From NCBI GenBank assembly GCA_973895155.1, contig OZ316896.1, positions 11,718,001 to 11,782,000 of the forward strand: a DNA stretch of 64,000 bases, in the 5' to 3' direction. Positions 1 through 10,973 of the stretch are shown here, piece by piece; position 1 is the first letter of the stretch, and each line of letters opens with the position of its first letter. Source of the DNA: Marsupella aquatica (taxonomy: Eukaryota; Marchantiophyta). The notes under the pieces are model-generated. The model was given only the letters and a program-made list of their open reading frames with translations, did no database searches and was not told where the DNA came from. A program made the position numbers and the translations under genes.

Positions 1-651
1 CGGGGTGGCTTCATCGTTGACGGCTCCCTTCCTCTTCATCTCTGCTGCCGTGGAGGTTTCTCCTAGCACCGTTGCCTGGGTCCACCTTTCCGTGCTACCC
101 TTTAATTCCCAGTGTATGTCGTTGCAGTTCTTGATGGCCTCTCGGATGCCGACGACGCTGTCTTTGCAAAATAGAAGATCGTCGAGTTGATTGGAAGTAG
201 GCGTCCACAGGAACTCGTCCTTGATGAGTTCGCCTCCTAAGAAAGCCGTCTTCTGCAGCTCCCACAATCGAGCGAGCTCCTGCCATTCTCGAGCTGCCCT
301 TTCTGATTCCTCGTCCTCGTAAGTCTTGATGTACTCAGTTGCCCGTTCGAACAGGCATCCCCAGAAATGTGCCGCTTGATTGACGTTGCTCATACCCTCC
401 TTAGGTTGATCGTCGGTATCTACTCTCTCCCCGAGTGCTTGCCTAAGCAGCTGACAGTAGTTGGCCTCCCGTAGTCGTCTGCCTAGTTCGTGCTCGCAAA
501 TGAGCCACCATCTCCTGCAAGCGCTCCTTACCCCTCCCCTCTGCCGGTCCTTCTTCCCGTTGATCCTTCCTAGCCGCCGACGCTTAACGCGCCCTAACCC
601 TAATCGGGTTTTCACCCTCAGCCTTACCTCCGGCCTCTGCCCGGGTTCCAT
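1..651 (-). CDS. Family A element protein, N-terminal part (partial)
   Basis: The frame starts at the ATG at 651-649, equivalent to the ATG at 42,947 of the full copy, and stays open for 217 codons to the window edge. It has an arginine/lysine-rich start, then an acidic helical region rich in E, R and L, with a HFWGCLFERATEYI block. Function is unknown. In the full copy the protein continues into a plant-mobile-domain-like region and a long coiled coil. High identity to the other copy and the open frame suggest recent transposition. The in-frame TAG seen in the full copy lies beyond what is visible here, so it cannot be tested in this copy. Confidence 0.6.
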   Translation of the reverse strand, partial: MEPGQRPEVRLRVKTRLGLGRVKRRRLGRINGKKDRQRGGVRSACRRWWLICEHELGRRLREANYCQLLRQALGERVDTDDQPKEGMSNVNQAAHFWGCLFERATEYIKTYEDEESERAAREWQELARLWELQKTAFLGGELIKDEFLWTPTSNQLDDLLFCKDSVVGIREAIKNCNDIHWELKGSTERWTQATVLGETSTAAEMKRKGAVNDEATP

Positions 652-766
652 GGTTGCCCCTAATTGTTTATATTTTCCTTGTTTTGTCCCTATACTAAGG
701 TGTTCCTAGGGTGCCTTCCTGCTTTACCCACTTAACCGGCCGAGTGATTCCTGTCTAGGCATCACA
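1..766 (-). mobile_element. Family A element, 5' end (copy A-prime), runs off the window
   Basis: On the minus strand this stretch is almost the same as the first 766 bases of the element at 42,832-47,491; by eye I count only about a dozen differences, mostly transitions. The element begins at 766 with TGTGATGCCT and reads toward position 1, so only its 5' leader and part of its first reading frame are inside the window. The five bases next to it, GTCCT at 767-771, would be the target duplication if the far end outside the window carries the same five. It interrupts the reading frame at 767-1309. Confidence 0.85.
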
Positions 767-1309
767 GTCCTTAAGGACTTTGAACTCCTCTGATGCATCG
801 CACTCTTGCTCAAACTGTTCATTGAGCTGAGTCCATAGAGGGTCCCAAAATGGCTTGAAGTTTGTCACTGTCTGCGTTTCTCCAATTTCATTGAACTCAG
901 TAATGTGGAACTCGCTGAGCTTCACAACATAGCTGCTCTCTTTAAATCCTTTTTTTAATTTTGTAACCGGCTCATCCTGAAGATTCCTCACTTCCTCCAT
1001 TGGCATGAGCCGGCACAAGGGGATCCGGGGCGGATCCTTACTAAACTTTGTCTCATACTTGGAGACGCTAGACTCCCAAGCTCCCTTCTCAGCAATATCA
1101 GCCAATTCCGCCGCTCCAATAGGCTCAAATGATATATGCTTTGGCTCAAACTTCCTCCTGGAGTTGACTGACTCCATAAGTGGACCACCCTATGAGCGCG
1201 TCAGTCGAGACATGATTGGCGAAGGAGATTTGGATCGTGGTTTCTTACTCCGCTGAGAAGTTTGACTGTCGACAGGTCCAGCTCCAGTCGAGTCTTTCCT
1301 CTTCGGCAT
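767..1309 (-). pseudogene. Unrecognised protein, interrupted by family A insertion
   Basis: A frame begins at the ATG at 1309-1307 with a basic, Ser/Pro-rich start (MPKRKDSTGAG). It meets one in-frame TAG at 1192-1190 and continues in the same frame to the insertion point at 766/767. The downstream part contains FKPFWDPLWTQLNEQFEQE and an acidic tail. The final codons read into the inserted element and stop at 755. I do not recognise the family. The nuclear-looking N-terminus and lack of flanking host genes make another transposon protein as likely as a host gene. The TAG and the insertion both argue that this copy is dead. Confidence 0.4.
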
Positions 1310-2330
1310 TTTGACCTTAGATTACATGAGAAATGAAAGAGTTATTACTCGGCAATAGCTCGACCTATAAACCTGACAAGATCTCAGTGAGCCCCGCCGA
1401 GAGAGCCAGTTTTCAAGGATACGCGGGGTCCAGCCTCTCACACATTTGATTCATCTACAAATGGATTTGACATATCAAGAAAAAGGGGGAGCCAAGAGAA
1501 AAACCTGAGAGAATCACCAACGCTCACGGCAAATCACTGTCGCAAATGCTCACAAACAAATGTTGCCACAAACGCTCACGGAGAAGCTACTACTAGCTCA
1601 CTGCCTCAAAACACCAACGCAATCCAGTAGACACGATAACAGGGTTGCACAGGAGAGTTTACCGTGAGTGGGACGACTGAAGAAGAGCAAGAACAATGCG
1701 GATGTGAGCGCGGAGAAGTGAGAGATTGCACATACCAATATGCAAAGATTGAGGAAGAGCGCGGATTAGAGCGCGAACGAGTAAGGGATTGCGCAAAAGA
1801 GTGAGGCAGAGTGAGAAGGTCCGGGGATTAGTGATAAAGACAAGCGCCAAACCTAAGGTCACACCGTGGAAGAGTGACGAGGAAGGAACGACATCCACTT
1901 CAAGGAATAACGTACCGCACAGACTACACAACACTAAAGTACACAATAGATACGGGAGATCCTAACTATACTTCGATACGTACATGTTGTTAACGGCCCA
2001 AACAAGAAAGTACACAATGCTAACACGAGTACTGACCACCACTAGTATGAGAGAGTTTAGGGTACATTTAGGGTACAATTAGGGACTTCGGCCTACAACT
2101 CAAATGAGTCCGAATGTAGGAGACCCTCGCCGTCATTTCATTCCGAGGCCTACTGAGACGTGTCAACATCTCGGTGCATCAGCTCAAAGAGGAATTGGTT
2201 GCCCACAAGCATTATCATTTGGGTGGCTTAACTAAAAGAGGAAATTGGGGTTAAGAGAAGGGGGAAGAGCACAAGTCAACAAGATCGAGGAGGGTTTGTT
2301 GGAGGAGACTTAATAAAGGCGGCCAATTAT
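1310..2330. other. Non-coding, no recognised gene
   Basis: I see no convincing reading frame. It contains loose repeats of CACTCACGG/GCGAGTGAG-type words near 1,500-1,900. The first members of the hairpin-like ACCCTC motif family occur near 1,385 and 2,117. Confidence 0.5.
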
Positions 2331-2380
2331 GTTTAGGGTTTAGGGTTTAGGGAAGAATTTAGGGTTTAGGGTTTAGGGTA
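2331..2380 (+). repeat. Interstitial telomere-like TTTAGGG run
   Basis: Two short clusters of GTTTAGGG/TTTAGGG separated by GAAGAAT. The motif is the plant telomere repeat, but the run is only a few units long and lies inside transposon-rich DNA, so it is an interstitial remnant. Similar short runs occur near 9,112, 9,412 and 9,630. Confidence 0.8.
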
Positions 2381-2460
2381 AAATATGAGAAGTAGAAAAA
2401 AGTCCAACACTCTAGTGAACTTCACGGTAGAAAAGTATGCCTCTTGGGTCAAAAAGGTCA

Positions 2461-3068
2461 CCAGCCTCTCGGAGACCCTCTCTGAGATGGAGTCATGGGC
2501 GTACTTTGGCCAGATGACACCACTTGTGGACCTTGTTAACAGTTTCAAAGGGTTAGCTACAACATACACTGTGTCTCTCAGAGACCCTCTCCGAGATGAA
2601 ATTAAGGGTATTCCGTTTCAAAGGAAGGACCCAAATTGGTTCTATCCAACATCCGATGTCAGAGACCCTCTGTGAGATGGAGTGGTGTGGCCCGAACGGC
2701 CAGACGGCAAAAATTGTCAATCGCATCTTGGGTGGAAAGGGAAGCGAGATTGCAACCCAATCGCTCGGAGACCCTCTCTGAGATGGAGCCGTGTGCCCCA
2801 AGTGGCCAGAGAGCAGTTCTCCCAGATCGCCTATTCGGTCAGAAAAATCGCCAAATGAGACCCAGCCTCTCGGAGACCCTCTCTGAGATGGAGTCATGGG
2901 CGTACTTTGGCCAGATGACACCACTTGTAGACCCTGTTAACAGTTTCAAAGGGTTAGCTACAACATACATTGTGTCTCTCAAAGACCCTCTCCGAGATGA
3001 AATTAAGGGTATTCCGTTTCAAATGAAGGACCCAAATTGGTTCTATCCCACATTCGATGTCAGAGATC
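2461..3068 (+). repeat. Direct duplication of about 205 bp, spaced 401 bp
   Basis: The block starting at 2,461 (CCAGCCTCTCGGAGACCC) recurs at 2,862 with a few differences. It carries the same sequence past the GATGACACCACTTGT and TTCAAAGGGTTAGC words to about 3,068. Each copy contains two or three members of the hairpin-like motif with ACCCTCTC in the centre. Long plus-strand frames run through it, but they depend on the repeat and look like no known protein. Confidence 0.75.
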
Positions 3069-3276
3069 CTCGCCAAAATACAAGGATGAACCCAAAAGTG
3101 CATGCAAAAATTGACCATACAATACTTTTCAATATTTTTACAATGTAATTTTGTACGGATCGCGTGTCCATACAAATCTACCATCTCAGAGAGGCTCGCC
3201 GAGTACAAATACTATTGCCCAAATGACCCGAGTCCATCTCAGAGACCCCACCGAGAATAATTTAGGGTGGAAACTA

Positions 3277-4308
3277 AATGTCAGAGACCATCGCAGAGTA
3301 GGATTCTAGGTAAAAGTCTATGAGAATCCATCTCAGAATCTCGAAGACCCCCACCGAGAATGACTTGGGATGAAAAGTAAATGACACTCAGCGACCAAGG
3401 AAGTCCCTAATCCACCACAGAGAGGCTCGCCAGATAGCGCGACCGGGGTATAACCACCGTGCCAGGAAACAGTAAAAAGGAAACAGCAAATAGTAAACAA
3501 TAAACAACAAAATGGATGAGAATTTTTTGAAATTATTTTGAAATTATTTTTGGAATTTTATTTTTTTTGGTTTGTATTTTTGACATTTTTTTACTAGCGC
3601 CCCAAGCTAGTAATAGTAGCGCCTGGCGCTAGCCAAAAATGATCATTTTGAAAATTTCGAGTTTTAATGAGAAATTTTTTATATCTCATTTTTGCTCATA
3701 ACAGTAAAATTTTGCTCATAACAGGAAATCATTTTCCTATTTCCTGGCACGGTGTAAAGCCTCACGCAACCGCATGTCAGAGACCCTCGCCGAGTAGGAT
3801 TCTAGGTAAAAGTCTATGAGAATCCATCTCAGAATCTCGGAGACCCCCGCCGAGAATGACTTGGGATGAAAAGTAAATGACACTCAGCGACCAAGGAAGT
3901 CCCTAATCCACCATAGAGAGGCTCGCCAGATAGCGTGACCGCATGTCAGAGACCCTCGTCGAGTAGGATTCTAGGTCAAAGTCTATGAGAATCCATCTCA
4001 GAATCTTGGAGACCCCCACCGAGAATGACTTGGGATGAAAAGTAAATGACACTCAGTGACCAAGGAAGTCCCTAATCCACCACAGAGAGGCTCGCCAGAT
4101 AGCGCGACCGCATGTCAGAGACCCTCGCCGAGTAGGATTCTAGATAAAAGTCTATGAGAATCCATCTCAGAATCTTGAAGACCCCCGCCGAGAATGACTT
4201 GGGATGAAAAGTAAATGACACTCAACGACCGAGGAAGTCCCTAATCCACCACAAAGAGGCTCGCCAGATAGCGCGACCGCATGTCAGAGACCCTCGCCGA
4301 GTAGGAAG
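3277..4308 (+). repeat. 169-bp tandem array (4 full units plus a partial), split by an insert
   Basis: Units begin CATGTCAGAGACC at 3,773, 3,942, 4,111 and 4,280, so the period is exactly 169 bp. An earlier, slightly diverged unit occupies 3,277-3,445 and is separated from the rest by 327 bp of unrelated AT-rich DNA. Each unit contains several hairpin-like motifs (TCAGAGACCCTCGCCGAG, TCGGAGACCCCCGCCGAGA, CAGAGAGGCTCGCC). The last unit is cut after about 29 bp. Confidence 0.9.
3455..3754. mobile_element. MITE-like insertion of 300 bp with 15-bp inverted repeats
   Basis: The left end CACCGTGCCAGGAAA (3,455-3,469) is perfectly inverted at 3,740-3,754. The interior is AT-rich and non-coding, with a small palindromic GCGC/CTAGCGCC cluster around 3,593-3,634. 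It sits exactly between units of the 169-bp array. About 9 and 18 bp of other sequence lie between it and the array, and I could not define a clean target duplication. The CAC start would fit a CACTA-derived miniature element, but the superfamily is uncertain. Confidence 0.6.
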
Positions 4309-4712
4309 TCGGAAGGCTATTTATTCATCCTTCAAGTCAGGCATTTTTGCAGAGGGGATTATAAGCCACACGACGGAAGAAGAAGAAATGTTTTAGGCAA
4401 GGCCGGACGGAATCTTGGAGAATATACTACATCCCTAGAGTTTGCATGTACCTTCTTGGCGGCTGCTGGCAAATATGTACCTTGTACATGTGCAGAATCT
4501 GTACCTTCTTGGCGGCCGCTAGCAAATAGGTACCTTCTGGTACAGTTGTTATATGTATGCTCCGGATTCTACGATCGTTATATGGTACGCACGTTGTCCG
4601 AAACGGTATTCTTGGCGTAAAGTATGGGTACTTTAACGTCTGATGTACCGCCCAAGTTCTAAGCCTGAAAGTGTGGTATTGTTGGCATAAAGTGGTACCA
4701 AGACTTTAACGT
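4309..4712 (+). other. Non-coding leader upstream of the MULE gene, with short duplications
   Basis: It contains two pairs of local duplications: GTACCTTCTTGGCGGC at about 4,450 and 4,502, and TATTCTTGGCGTAAAG / TATTGTTGGCATAAAG with ACTTTAACGT at about 4,605 and 4,678. It may hold the promoter of the downstream transposase gene, but no clear TATA box stands out. Confidence 0.4.
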
Positions 4713-7700
4713 TTGATGTATAAAGCCGAAGGCCTGGGGACTAACATTCCCAGTGTGGATTTGGGACACATGGCTTCTCTTGTGATAATCCGATCAGTAA
4801 CCGGGGATGTTGTTGTTTTTCGTCAGATTGAGGGAGACAGTGTTCGAGTCACTAAGGAGCATGAAGTAGCAAGCCGATTTGGTTTGAAGGTAGGGGATTT
4901 CATGATTTACGAGGAGAGAGAAGATGGGTTGTCCACTTCTGCTGGATCCAAAGGCGATGGAGATGAGCGAGAGTGGTATCTGAAATGTGGCATGTCCTAT
5001 ACTATCTGCAAAAAGAAAGCAAGTTCATGCAATGTTAGTGAGGGTCTTGGAGATTTTGCGCACTCCCCACAGATTGATGAACCGGGTGAATTATGGAACA
5101 ATACACCGCGTCAAAAATCGTCCCAATTTGGGAGGACATTCACCGAGTTGGTAGACCCCACTCAAATTCATCGCCAGTGTGGCAGGATGTTGGAGAGGCA
5201 GATGAGCCAGTGAAGGAGACACCTCGACCCAACACAATCAATCTTAGAGGGGGTCTTTGACATGGTGAACCTTCTCGATTGAGTACACCTCAATCAAATT
5301 CATTACATATGTGGGAAGATGTTGGAGATGTGGATACACCAATGAAGGAGAAACCTCGATCAAGTGCATTCAATCTCAGAGGGGGTCTTCGAGATGGTGA
5401 ACCTCCTCGGACAAGTACACCTGGGTCCAATTCATTCCAAATGTGGGAGGATCTTGGAGATGGTGATACACCAGTGAAAGAGAAATCTCGATCAAGTGCA
5501 TTCAATCTCAGAGGGGGTCTTCAAGATGGTGAACCTTCTCAGACAAATACACCCGAGTCTACATCATCCCAATTTTGGGAGGATCGAGGAGCTGCTTATA
5601 CTCCACCAAAGGAGACACCTCGATCAAAGGCATTCCTTCTTAGAGAGGGTCTTCGAGAAGGCAATTCAGTATGGAAGGATGAGTTCCTTGTCAGTTTTGT
5701 TCATGCCATGCTACACGGGAAAGGGACCTCTCGATGTGTACAAGCTGCTCGTAAGATTTTGAGCACAAAATTGCCGGAAAGAGTTCAACGATTACCAGAA
5801 GTGTATGATGGAGACCATGTTTTTGAGTTGCCACCTTTTACAGGTCCATACTCGAAGGGGTGTTTCTTTTTGGGCATGGAGCGAAAGAATGATTGTTACA
5901 TGTGGAGCAGGTTGATTGAGACAGGAGAAAATATTGGCCCAAAGCTAAACAACAGTCACTCTTACAAGATCCAAACTGTGAAGTGTTTGGGTTCTCTGCG
6001 TTGTATGCATAGGGATTGTGAGAATTTTGAAGAGCGCAAAGAGCACAATTCTGCAAAGTGGACCCGAGATCGAGCAGGCACAAATGAGCTGCCTTTCCCT
6101 GTTGGATGCGACGTTCCCCCATCAAGTGTAATTTGTAGCTTCTGCAGGAGGCCTCCTGGGTGTATAGCTGGATGCCCAAGTGAGATGTACTACATCACTC
6201 CAACCAAGGACGACCTTAATTACTGTCACAAGTCTCGTGTTGCCATGCATGTTGGAAATCACACCCATCCCGCAATGTTCACGCACAACAAAGATCAACG
6301 ATCACTTGTGCGTAATCTCATGGAGGAGGAACTGAAGAGGAGTCCTACTGCACGGCCATCTGTGATCAAGGTTGAAGCAATACAGAAACTTAAAGATATT
6401 TTTGAGGACCCAGTGGCTGAGATGGTCACCACTGAGGAGGCAAACGACCTTGATGAAATGTTGGCCATTATGGGTGACAAATCTGTTTTCCGCTCGATGA
6501 TCAAGAGCATCAAGAGATACTCTCATGTGTCGTCTGATGTAAGCATGATACTAGAGATGCGAAAGCAGACTGCATTTCCTTTTATCCAAAGTGTTTTGTT
6601 CCCAGCCCAGAACGTGGGAACAAATGAGTTGCCGCATATTTTTAAAATGAGTACAGAAGGTCCCGGGTCAGGAGTGGACCTTGTTCGAAGAATGCAGCCA
6701 GGAGGGGATCTTGAGCATTCTTGGGTGATGTCTGATGTCATGCACCGCATACTTGACAATAGATGGTGCACTATGTCTGCACACGTATATGACCATTTCT
6801 ATCAAGGCTTATGCACAATCTTTGTCTGTGAGCTAGTTTCAGAAGATAGCAAGTCATTGCAAACTGCATGGAAGGTCATGAGGAGGGTATGTGAAGAACA
6901 TGGGCTGAAGAATGTGCAGTTCTGTGGATTTATGGCTGATAATGCTGCTGCTGGGTGGAATGCGATCCGCAATGAATTTTGGGATGGAAAGGTAAATTCC
7001 CATAGAGAGAGGTTTGATGCATTTCACTGGGCCCAATCAATACAGAGAATGCAGAAGCACATTGTCCCAAGTAAGAGATTCGAGCATAAAGAATTGTTGG
7101 ATTCACTTCGACACATCAGTAATATAGTTCTTGCCTATCGAGTTTTTGAGAAGCTGAAAACGTGGTGGAATGAGGGCAATGCGCTACCAGGAAAAGCAAA
7201 GGAGCTCACCACGTGGATGTCTTGGTGGATTGTTCGGTTTTCTCAGTGGGGAAACTTTTTGAGACTCGTAAGTGTCTTAACACTTTCCCTCTCTATGCAT
7301 GATATCCGTCAACACGTCGGATCTCGGCAAAGCTCTCCGAGATACGCTCTGATACACCTATTTTGTCTGTTGCCTAGAACATAAAAAATGACCAAAATTG
7401 ATATGTTTTCTGGAACAATATTGCAAGAGATGGACAGAGAAAAGGCAACACTCATGCCTAACTACAACGGGGCAGAGTCGGTACATGCATCTATGCGTAA
7501 ATCCTCATCTAGTACAAAGGTTGGGTTAGTACAATCTTGTACCCTGGATGCATCTCGCGCGTTGAGCCAGAATGGAGCTTTGAAGAACTACAAACTCAGT
7601 GGGAGGAAAGGACGGGGACCAAGCTTGTTTGAACTTTGACTTCGAGATGCTATTGTCATTGGGAATGTAGAATCTTTCTTTCCAAAATTGAACACCGCTG

Positions 7701-8898
7701 TAACTCAACCACACTTGCGTGAGTTCTCATCCGTGGACCCACTTAGCGGAGATGTAGAAACGGTTCCAATGAAACGTGGGAAGGCCGCTACTGGCCATCA
7801 TGTTGTAGTAGAAGATTCCCACTGGCCTGACATTGTTTTGGTAACCAGACCAAAGAAGAGGAAGTTCAGGGGGATTGCAAATAGGGATGCAAACTTGAAA
7901 AGCCAGGATGCTGAAGTTGTGGATCTGTTGTCCGATGGCTCTCGTGGCTTGGGCAAACCAGATGTTGTCATTGTGGAACCCCGAAAGACGAGGTCAACCC
8001 CACATCTGGAGCCTGTGAGAAGACGTGTTCAGGAAAGTGATTTGGTTCCAGGCATGTTCTTTTTGGCTCGCATCTCAATGATTGGTAAGAGTCCCGGTTG
8101 TCGAGGTGCATTCAAAGGCAAGGAACGGGGAGTATGTGCTCAATTTATCAGAGAGGCACGACTAAAAGTAAGCGGATTAGGTGTTGTCAGTATCTGTTGG
8201 CTGGCTGGGAGTAAATTTAACGAACCAGGTGTTCCATATCCGTATTAGTTTTGCCCAAACAACCAGTGTTGCACAAAATCATCTTTGCCATTTATTACCG
8301 GTGTTTTACCACCACTGCCTTCAAAGTTTCCTGTCTCTCGTGGAACTAATCTTACAACAGAAGAGGTCCTGTTCTTGCACAACAATGGAGTGGACGTCAT
8401 TTTTGGTGAAGATGTTATGAATGAATTGGTGAGTGCTGGCGACATCATAATGGATTTGAACACATACCCAGAGCGGATAGATCCTACAATGCCTGATGAG
8501 CGTGGTACTCAACGCAATGTCCAGGCAAGGCGAAGGAGGTCAGACATCTCCAAGTACGCTGCCACACGTATCCGTAATGCTAAGACCGAGGCAATTGTGT
8601 GCACATCAATGAGGAGAATCGAAATAGGGAATGCTATAGGCGTGAGGCTCATGGTGAACAACACTTGCAAGGCCGAACTTCAATACATTGCGTACAAATT
8701 TGTGTCTTCCCAAGTTGCTCCTACAAGGATTTCATGTACATGGAGTCTATGGGAAGAGCCTACTTCCCGTGCAAGCACTTGTACTGGTGCTTTGCAAACA
8801 TCTTGAAAAGGAATATCGACACGGATCAATGTGTTAACCAACCAATCTTGACTCTAACTGAGGTCAGCAACCTTGTATCAAATGCGGGTATTGTCTGA
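4713..8898 (+). pseudogene. MULE (Mutator-like) transposase, decayed, with SWIM finger
   Basis: Order of parts: an unrecognised N-terminal region (4,713-5,140); a 44-residue tandem repeat (5,140-5,660); a C- and H-rich finger region (about 5,990-6,290); and the MULE DDE core. First Asp candidates are near 6,730-6,790. MADNAAAGWNAIR is at about 6,931 and FHWAQSIQRM near 7,020. The probable Glu is in NGAESVHASM near 7,470. A SWIM-type CKHLYWCF lies near 8,771. The first intron donor is GTAAGT at 7,268 and another is at about 8,168. Damage includes a frameshift near 5,140, TGA codons at about 5,266 and 7,637, and a frameshift near 8,700 just before the SWIM finger. Mutator-like transposases cut and paste DNA in the nucleus; this copy should be inactive. 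Assignment to MULE is solid; exon edges are approximate. Confidence 0.8.
5140..5660 (+). repeat. Coding minisatellite, 132-bp units in the MULE gene
   Basis: Units start at about 5,279, 5,411 and 5,543, with a broken earlier unit from about 5,140. Each unit encodes 44 residues of the pattern STPxSNSxQMWED, then DTPxKEKxRSSAFNLRGG, then LRDGEPxR. In the earlier unit the Arg codon after RGGL is TGA, a CGA-to-TGA change. The DNA behind FNLRGGLRDGEP is, on the other strand, the same hairpin-like motif that recurs in surrounding non-coding DNA. Confidence 0.85.
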
Positions 8899-9720
8899 TC
8901 TCGGCGACCTCCGCCGACATTGTATTTCGGAGACCATCGCCGATATTGTATCTCGGAGACCCTTGCCGACATTTACCAAATAGCCGAATAGGGTTTCCTT
9001 CCTCATTGTATCCTTCCTCATTGTATCTTGAAGACCCTCGCCAACATTGTATTTCGGAGACCCTCGCCGACATTTACCAAATAGCCGAATAGGGTTACCT
9101 GTTTTGGGACTAGGGTTTAGGGTTTAGGAAAAAAGACGCGGTTTTATGTGACCAATATTATGTATCAACGGTTCCTATGAATGGATGAATGTGTTAACCA
9201 ACCAATCTTGACTCTGAGGTCGGCAACCTTGTATCAAATGCCGGTATTGTCTGATCTCGGCGACCTCCACCAACATGAACAGGTTTCCTTCCTCATTGTA
9301 TCTCGGAGACCCTCACCGATATTGTATTACTGAGACCCTCGCTGACAGGGTACTTCGGAGACCCTCACCGAGATTTACCAAACAGCTGAATAGGGTCACC
9401 TGTGTTGGGCCTAGGGTTTAGGGTTTAGGAAAAATGACCAACCAATCTTGACTTTGAGGTCGACAAACTTGTATCAAATGCCGTTATTGTCTGATCTGGG
9501 TGACCTCCGCCGACATGAACAGGTTTCCTTCCTCATTGTATCTTGGAGACCCTCGATGACATTGTATTTCAGAGACCCTCGCCGACATTTACTAAACAGC
9601 CAATTAGGGTCACCTGTTTTGGGCCTAGAGTTTAGGGTTTAGGGTTTAGGATAAATGACCATTTTATGTGACCAATATTAGGGTTTAGGATATCCGTTGT
9701 CCTTGTCCATTTAGTGTTTA
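8837..9720 (+). repeat. Three diverged tandem copies of the MULE gene 3' end
   Basis: The sequence ACCAACCAATCTTGACT and the following TTGTATCAAATGC, which form the last coding stretch of the transposase near 8,837-8,898, recur near 9,196 and 9,439. Each copy is followed by YCGGNGACCYTCGCCGAC-type motifs, a CCAAATAGCCGAATAGGGT word and a short GGGTTTAGGG run. Unit lengths are about 359 and 241 bp. Confidence 0.8.
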
Positions 9721-9782
9721 GGGTTTGCTATGGATAGGGTCACATTAGGAGGGTAGACCATCGGCCCGCTCTCAGATTAGGC

Positions 9783-10418
9783 ATGTTTTTTTATTACAAA
9801 CTTACTATGGATCGCGGCGCAGGTAAACGTGAGCTTTTGATTGATAGGACGCAACAAAAGCTTAGATTGGAATTGCGGACACTTCTGGCTAGTAAGGAAC
9901 AAGACCATGCTCGCATTTGGAATCCTTGTTATCCCCTACGATGTCACCCTCCAGTGAGTAACTTGATTCCAGGGTTGCCTGATGAGGTTGTGGAGTTGCA
10001 CATCTGGCCCCGGATTTGGTCAATGCTCGAAGGTGTTGCAGTTTTGGATCCAGTTCGGGATGGTCATCATCCAGTGAAGACTCTCTTCCTGACGGTGCGA
10101 TCAGTTGCTCATATCAACAGGAAATGGAGACATTTGATAATAAACTCCATACTATGGGCTGCAATGACTACAGCTATAGCATTTTGTCGCGTAAGATGGC
10201 CTATAGTGACCCCTTTGTTCTTTCAAGATTCAGTGAGAGCGTTCCCACCGATCGATGTTTGGAGTCGGTTGTCTGATAGTATCTTAAATGGAAGGATCGA
10301 TTCTTGGTTGTTATGTGCTTCAAAGGAAGTGGACTGCTACCTCCCCGTATATGGTCTTGAGCAAGCGCGAGTAGAGTCTTGGAAAAGGACTCGTGTTGAT
10401 AACTGGTACATTGAATAG
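9783..10418 (+). CDS. F-box-like protein (tentative), intact
   Basis: A 211-residue open frame. Residues 61-75 read NLIPGLPDEVVELHI, followed by WPRI, then a spacer, then VRSVAHINRKWRHLI and SILWAA. A leading LP-D and a downstream pattern of NRKWR and a Trp are typical of F-box-like modules, which recruit substrates to SCF ubiquitin ligases through SKP1. No kelch or LRR repeats follow, and the C-terminus is unrecognised. The first ATG may not be the true start; MDRGAGKRELL, nine residues in, is an alternative. A broken paralogue lies 0.6 kb downstream. The F-box call rests on pattern only; it could also be a transposon accessory protein. Confidence 0.45.
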   Translation: MFFYYKLTMDRGAGKRELLIDRTQQKLRLELRTLLASKEQDHARIWNPCYPLRCHPPVSNLIPGLPDEVVELHIWPRIWSMLEGVAVLDPVRDGHHPVKTLFLTVRSVAHINRKWRHLIINSILWAAMTTAIAFCRVRWPIVTPLFFQDSVRAFPPIDVWSRLSDSILNGRIDSWLLCASKEVDCYLPVYGLEQARVESWKRTRVDNWYIE

Positions 10419-10973
10419 GTTCAAGAAAAACTTGATAATGGTGTTCCTGTTAATCGTGACAATTTTTAGCGGCATCGACTGAGCACCAATGTGAAAGTTG
10501 TTTGCCCACATTGAATGCCATGTCAAATATCAGCCTGCATTAGTGTAATAGACCAATTTTGTGTAATAGACCAATTAGAACAATTTTGTACAAAAAAATT
10601 TGAATAGTAAAAGTTTGGACATTTTTTGAGCGGAATCTCAGTGCGGTGTTCTCGTTATGTTAGTGACCTCTTCAACATACATAGCAGTACACAATTGTCC
10701 TTCTCATGTTGGCGAGAGTCTCTGAGATGTGTCTTGGAGAGGTCGTTTACCATCACTTTTGTCCTCGTGAAGTCAACCAGAATCTCTGAGATAAGTCTAC
10801 TATATTGTGTTGACAAATTGGCGGGCACAATCCGCAAAATCTCAAAGACCCTCTCTAAGATGGATAACATATAGGAGACCCCGTAATATATCGAACAGTC
10901 CCATAATATTTAGACAATGTTTTTTTAGTTAATCTGCTCCTAGCAATAAAACCATAAGTTTTGGGCAAAATGT
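10419..10973. other. Spacer with hairpin-like motifs
   Basis: AT-rich, with no coding signal. It carries hairpin-like motif members near 10,710-10,735 (GGCGAGAGTCTCTGAGATG), 10,785 and 10,840 (ATCTCAAAGACCCTCTCTAAG). A duplicated GTGTAATAGACCAATT word lies near 10,532-10,560. Confidence 0.5.

Noticed and set aside
2331-2380. A true telomere or subtelomere because of TTTAGGG runs
   Set aside because: Runs are two to four units long, scattered, and embedded among transposons; they are interstitial.
2385-3148. Plus-strand frames of 96 and 170 codons in the ACCCTC repeat region
   Set aside because: They exist only because the repeat unit lacks stops, change frame between units and resemble no protein.
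3277-4308. CRISPR-like array
   Set aside because: The units are contiguous 169-bp repeats without unique spacers, and the DNA is eukaryotic nuclear.
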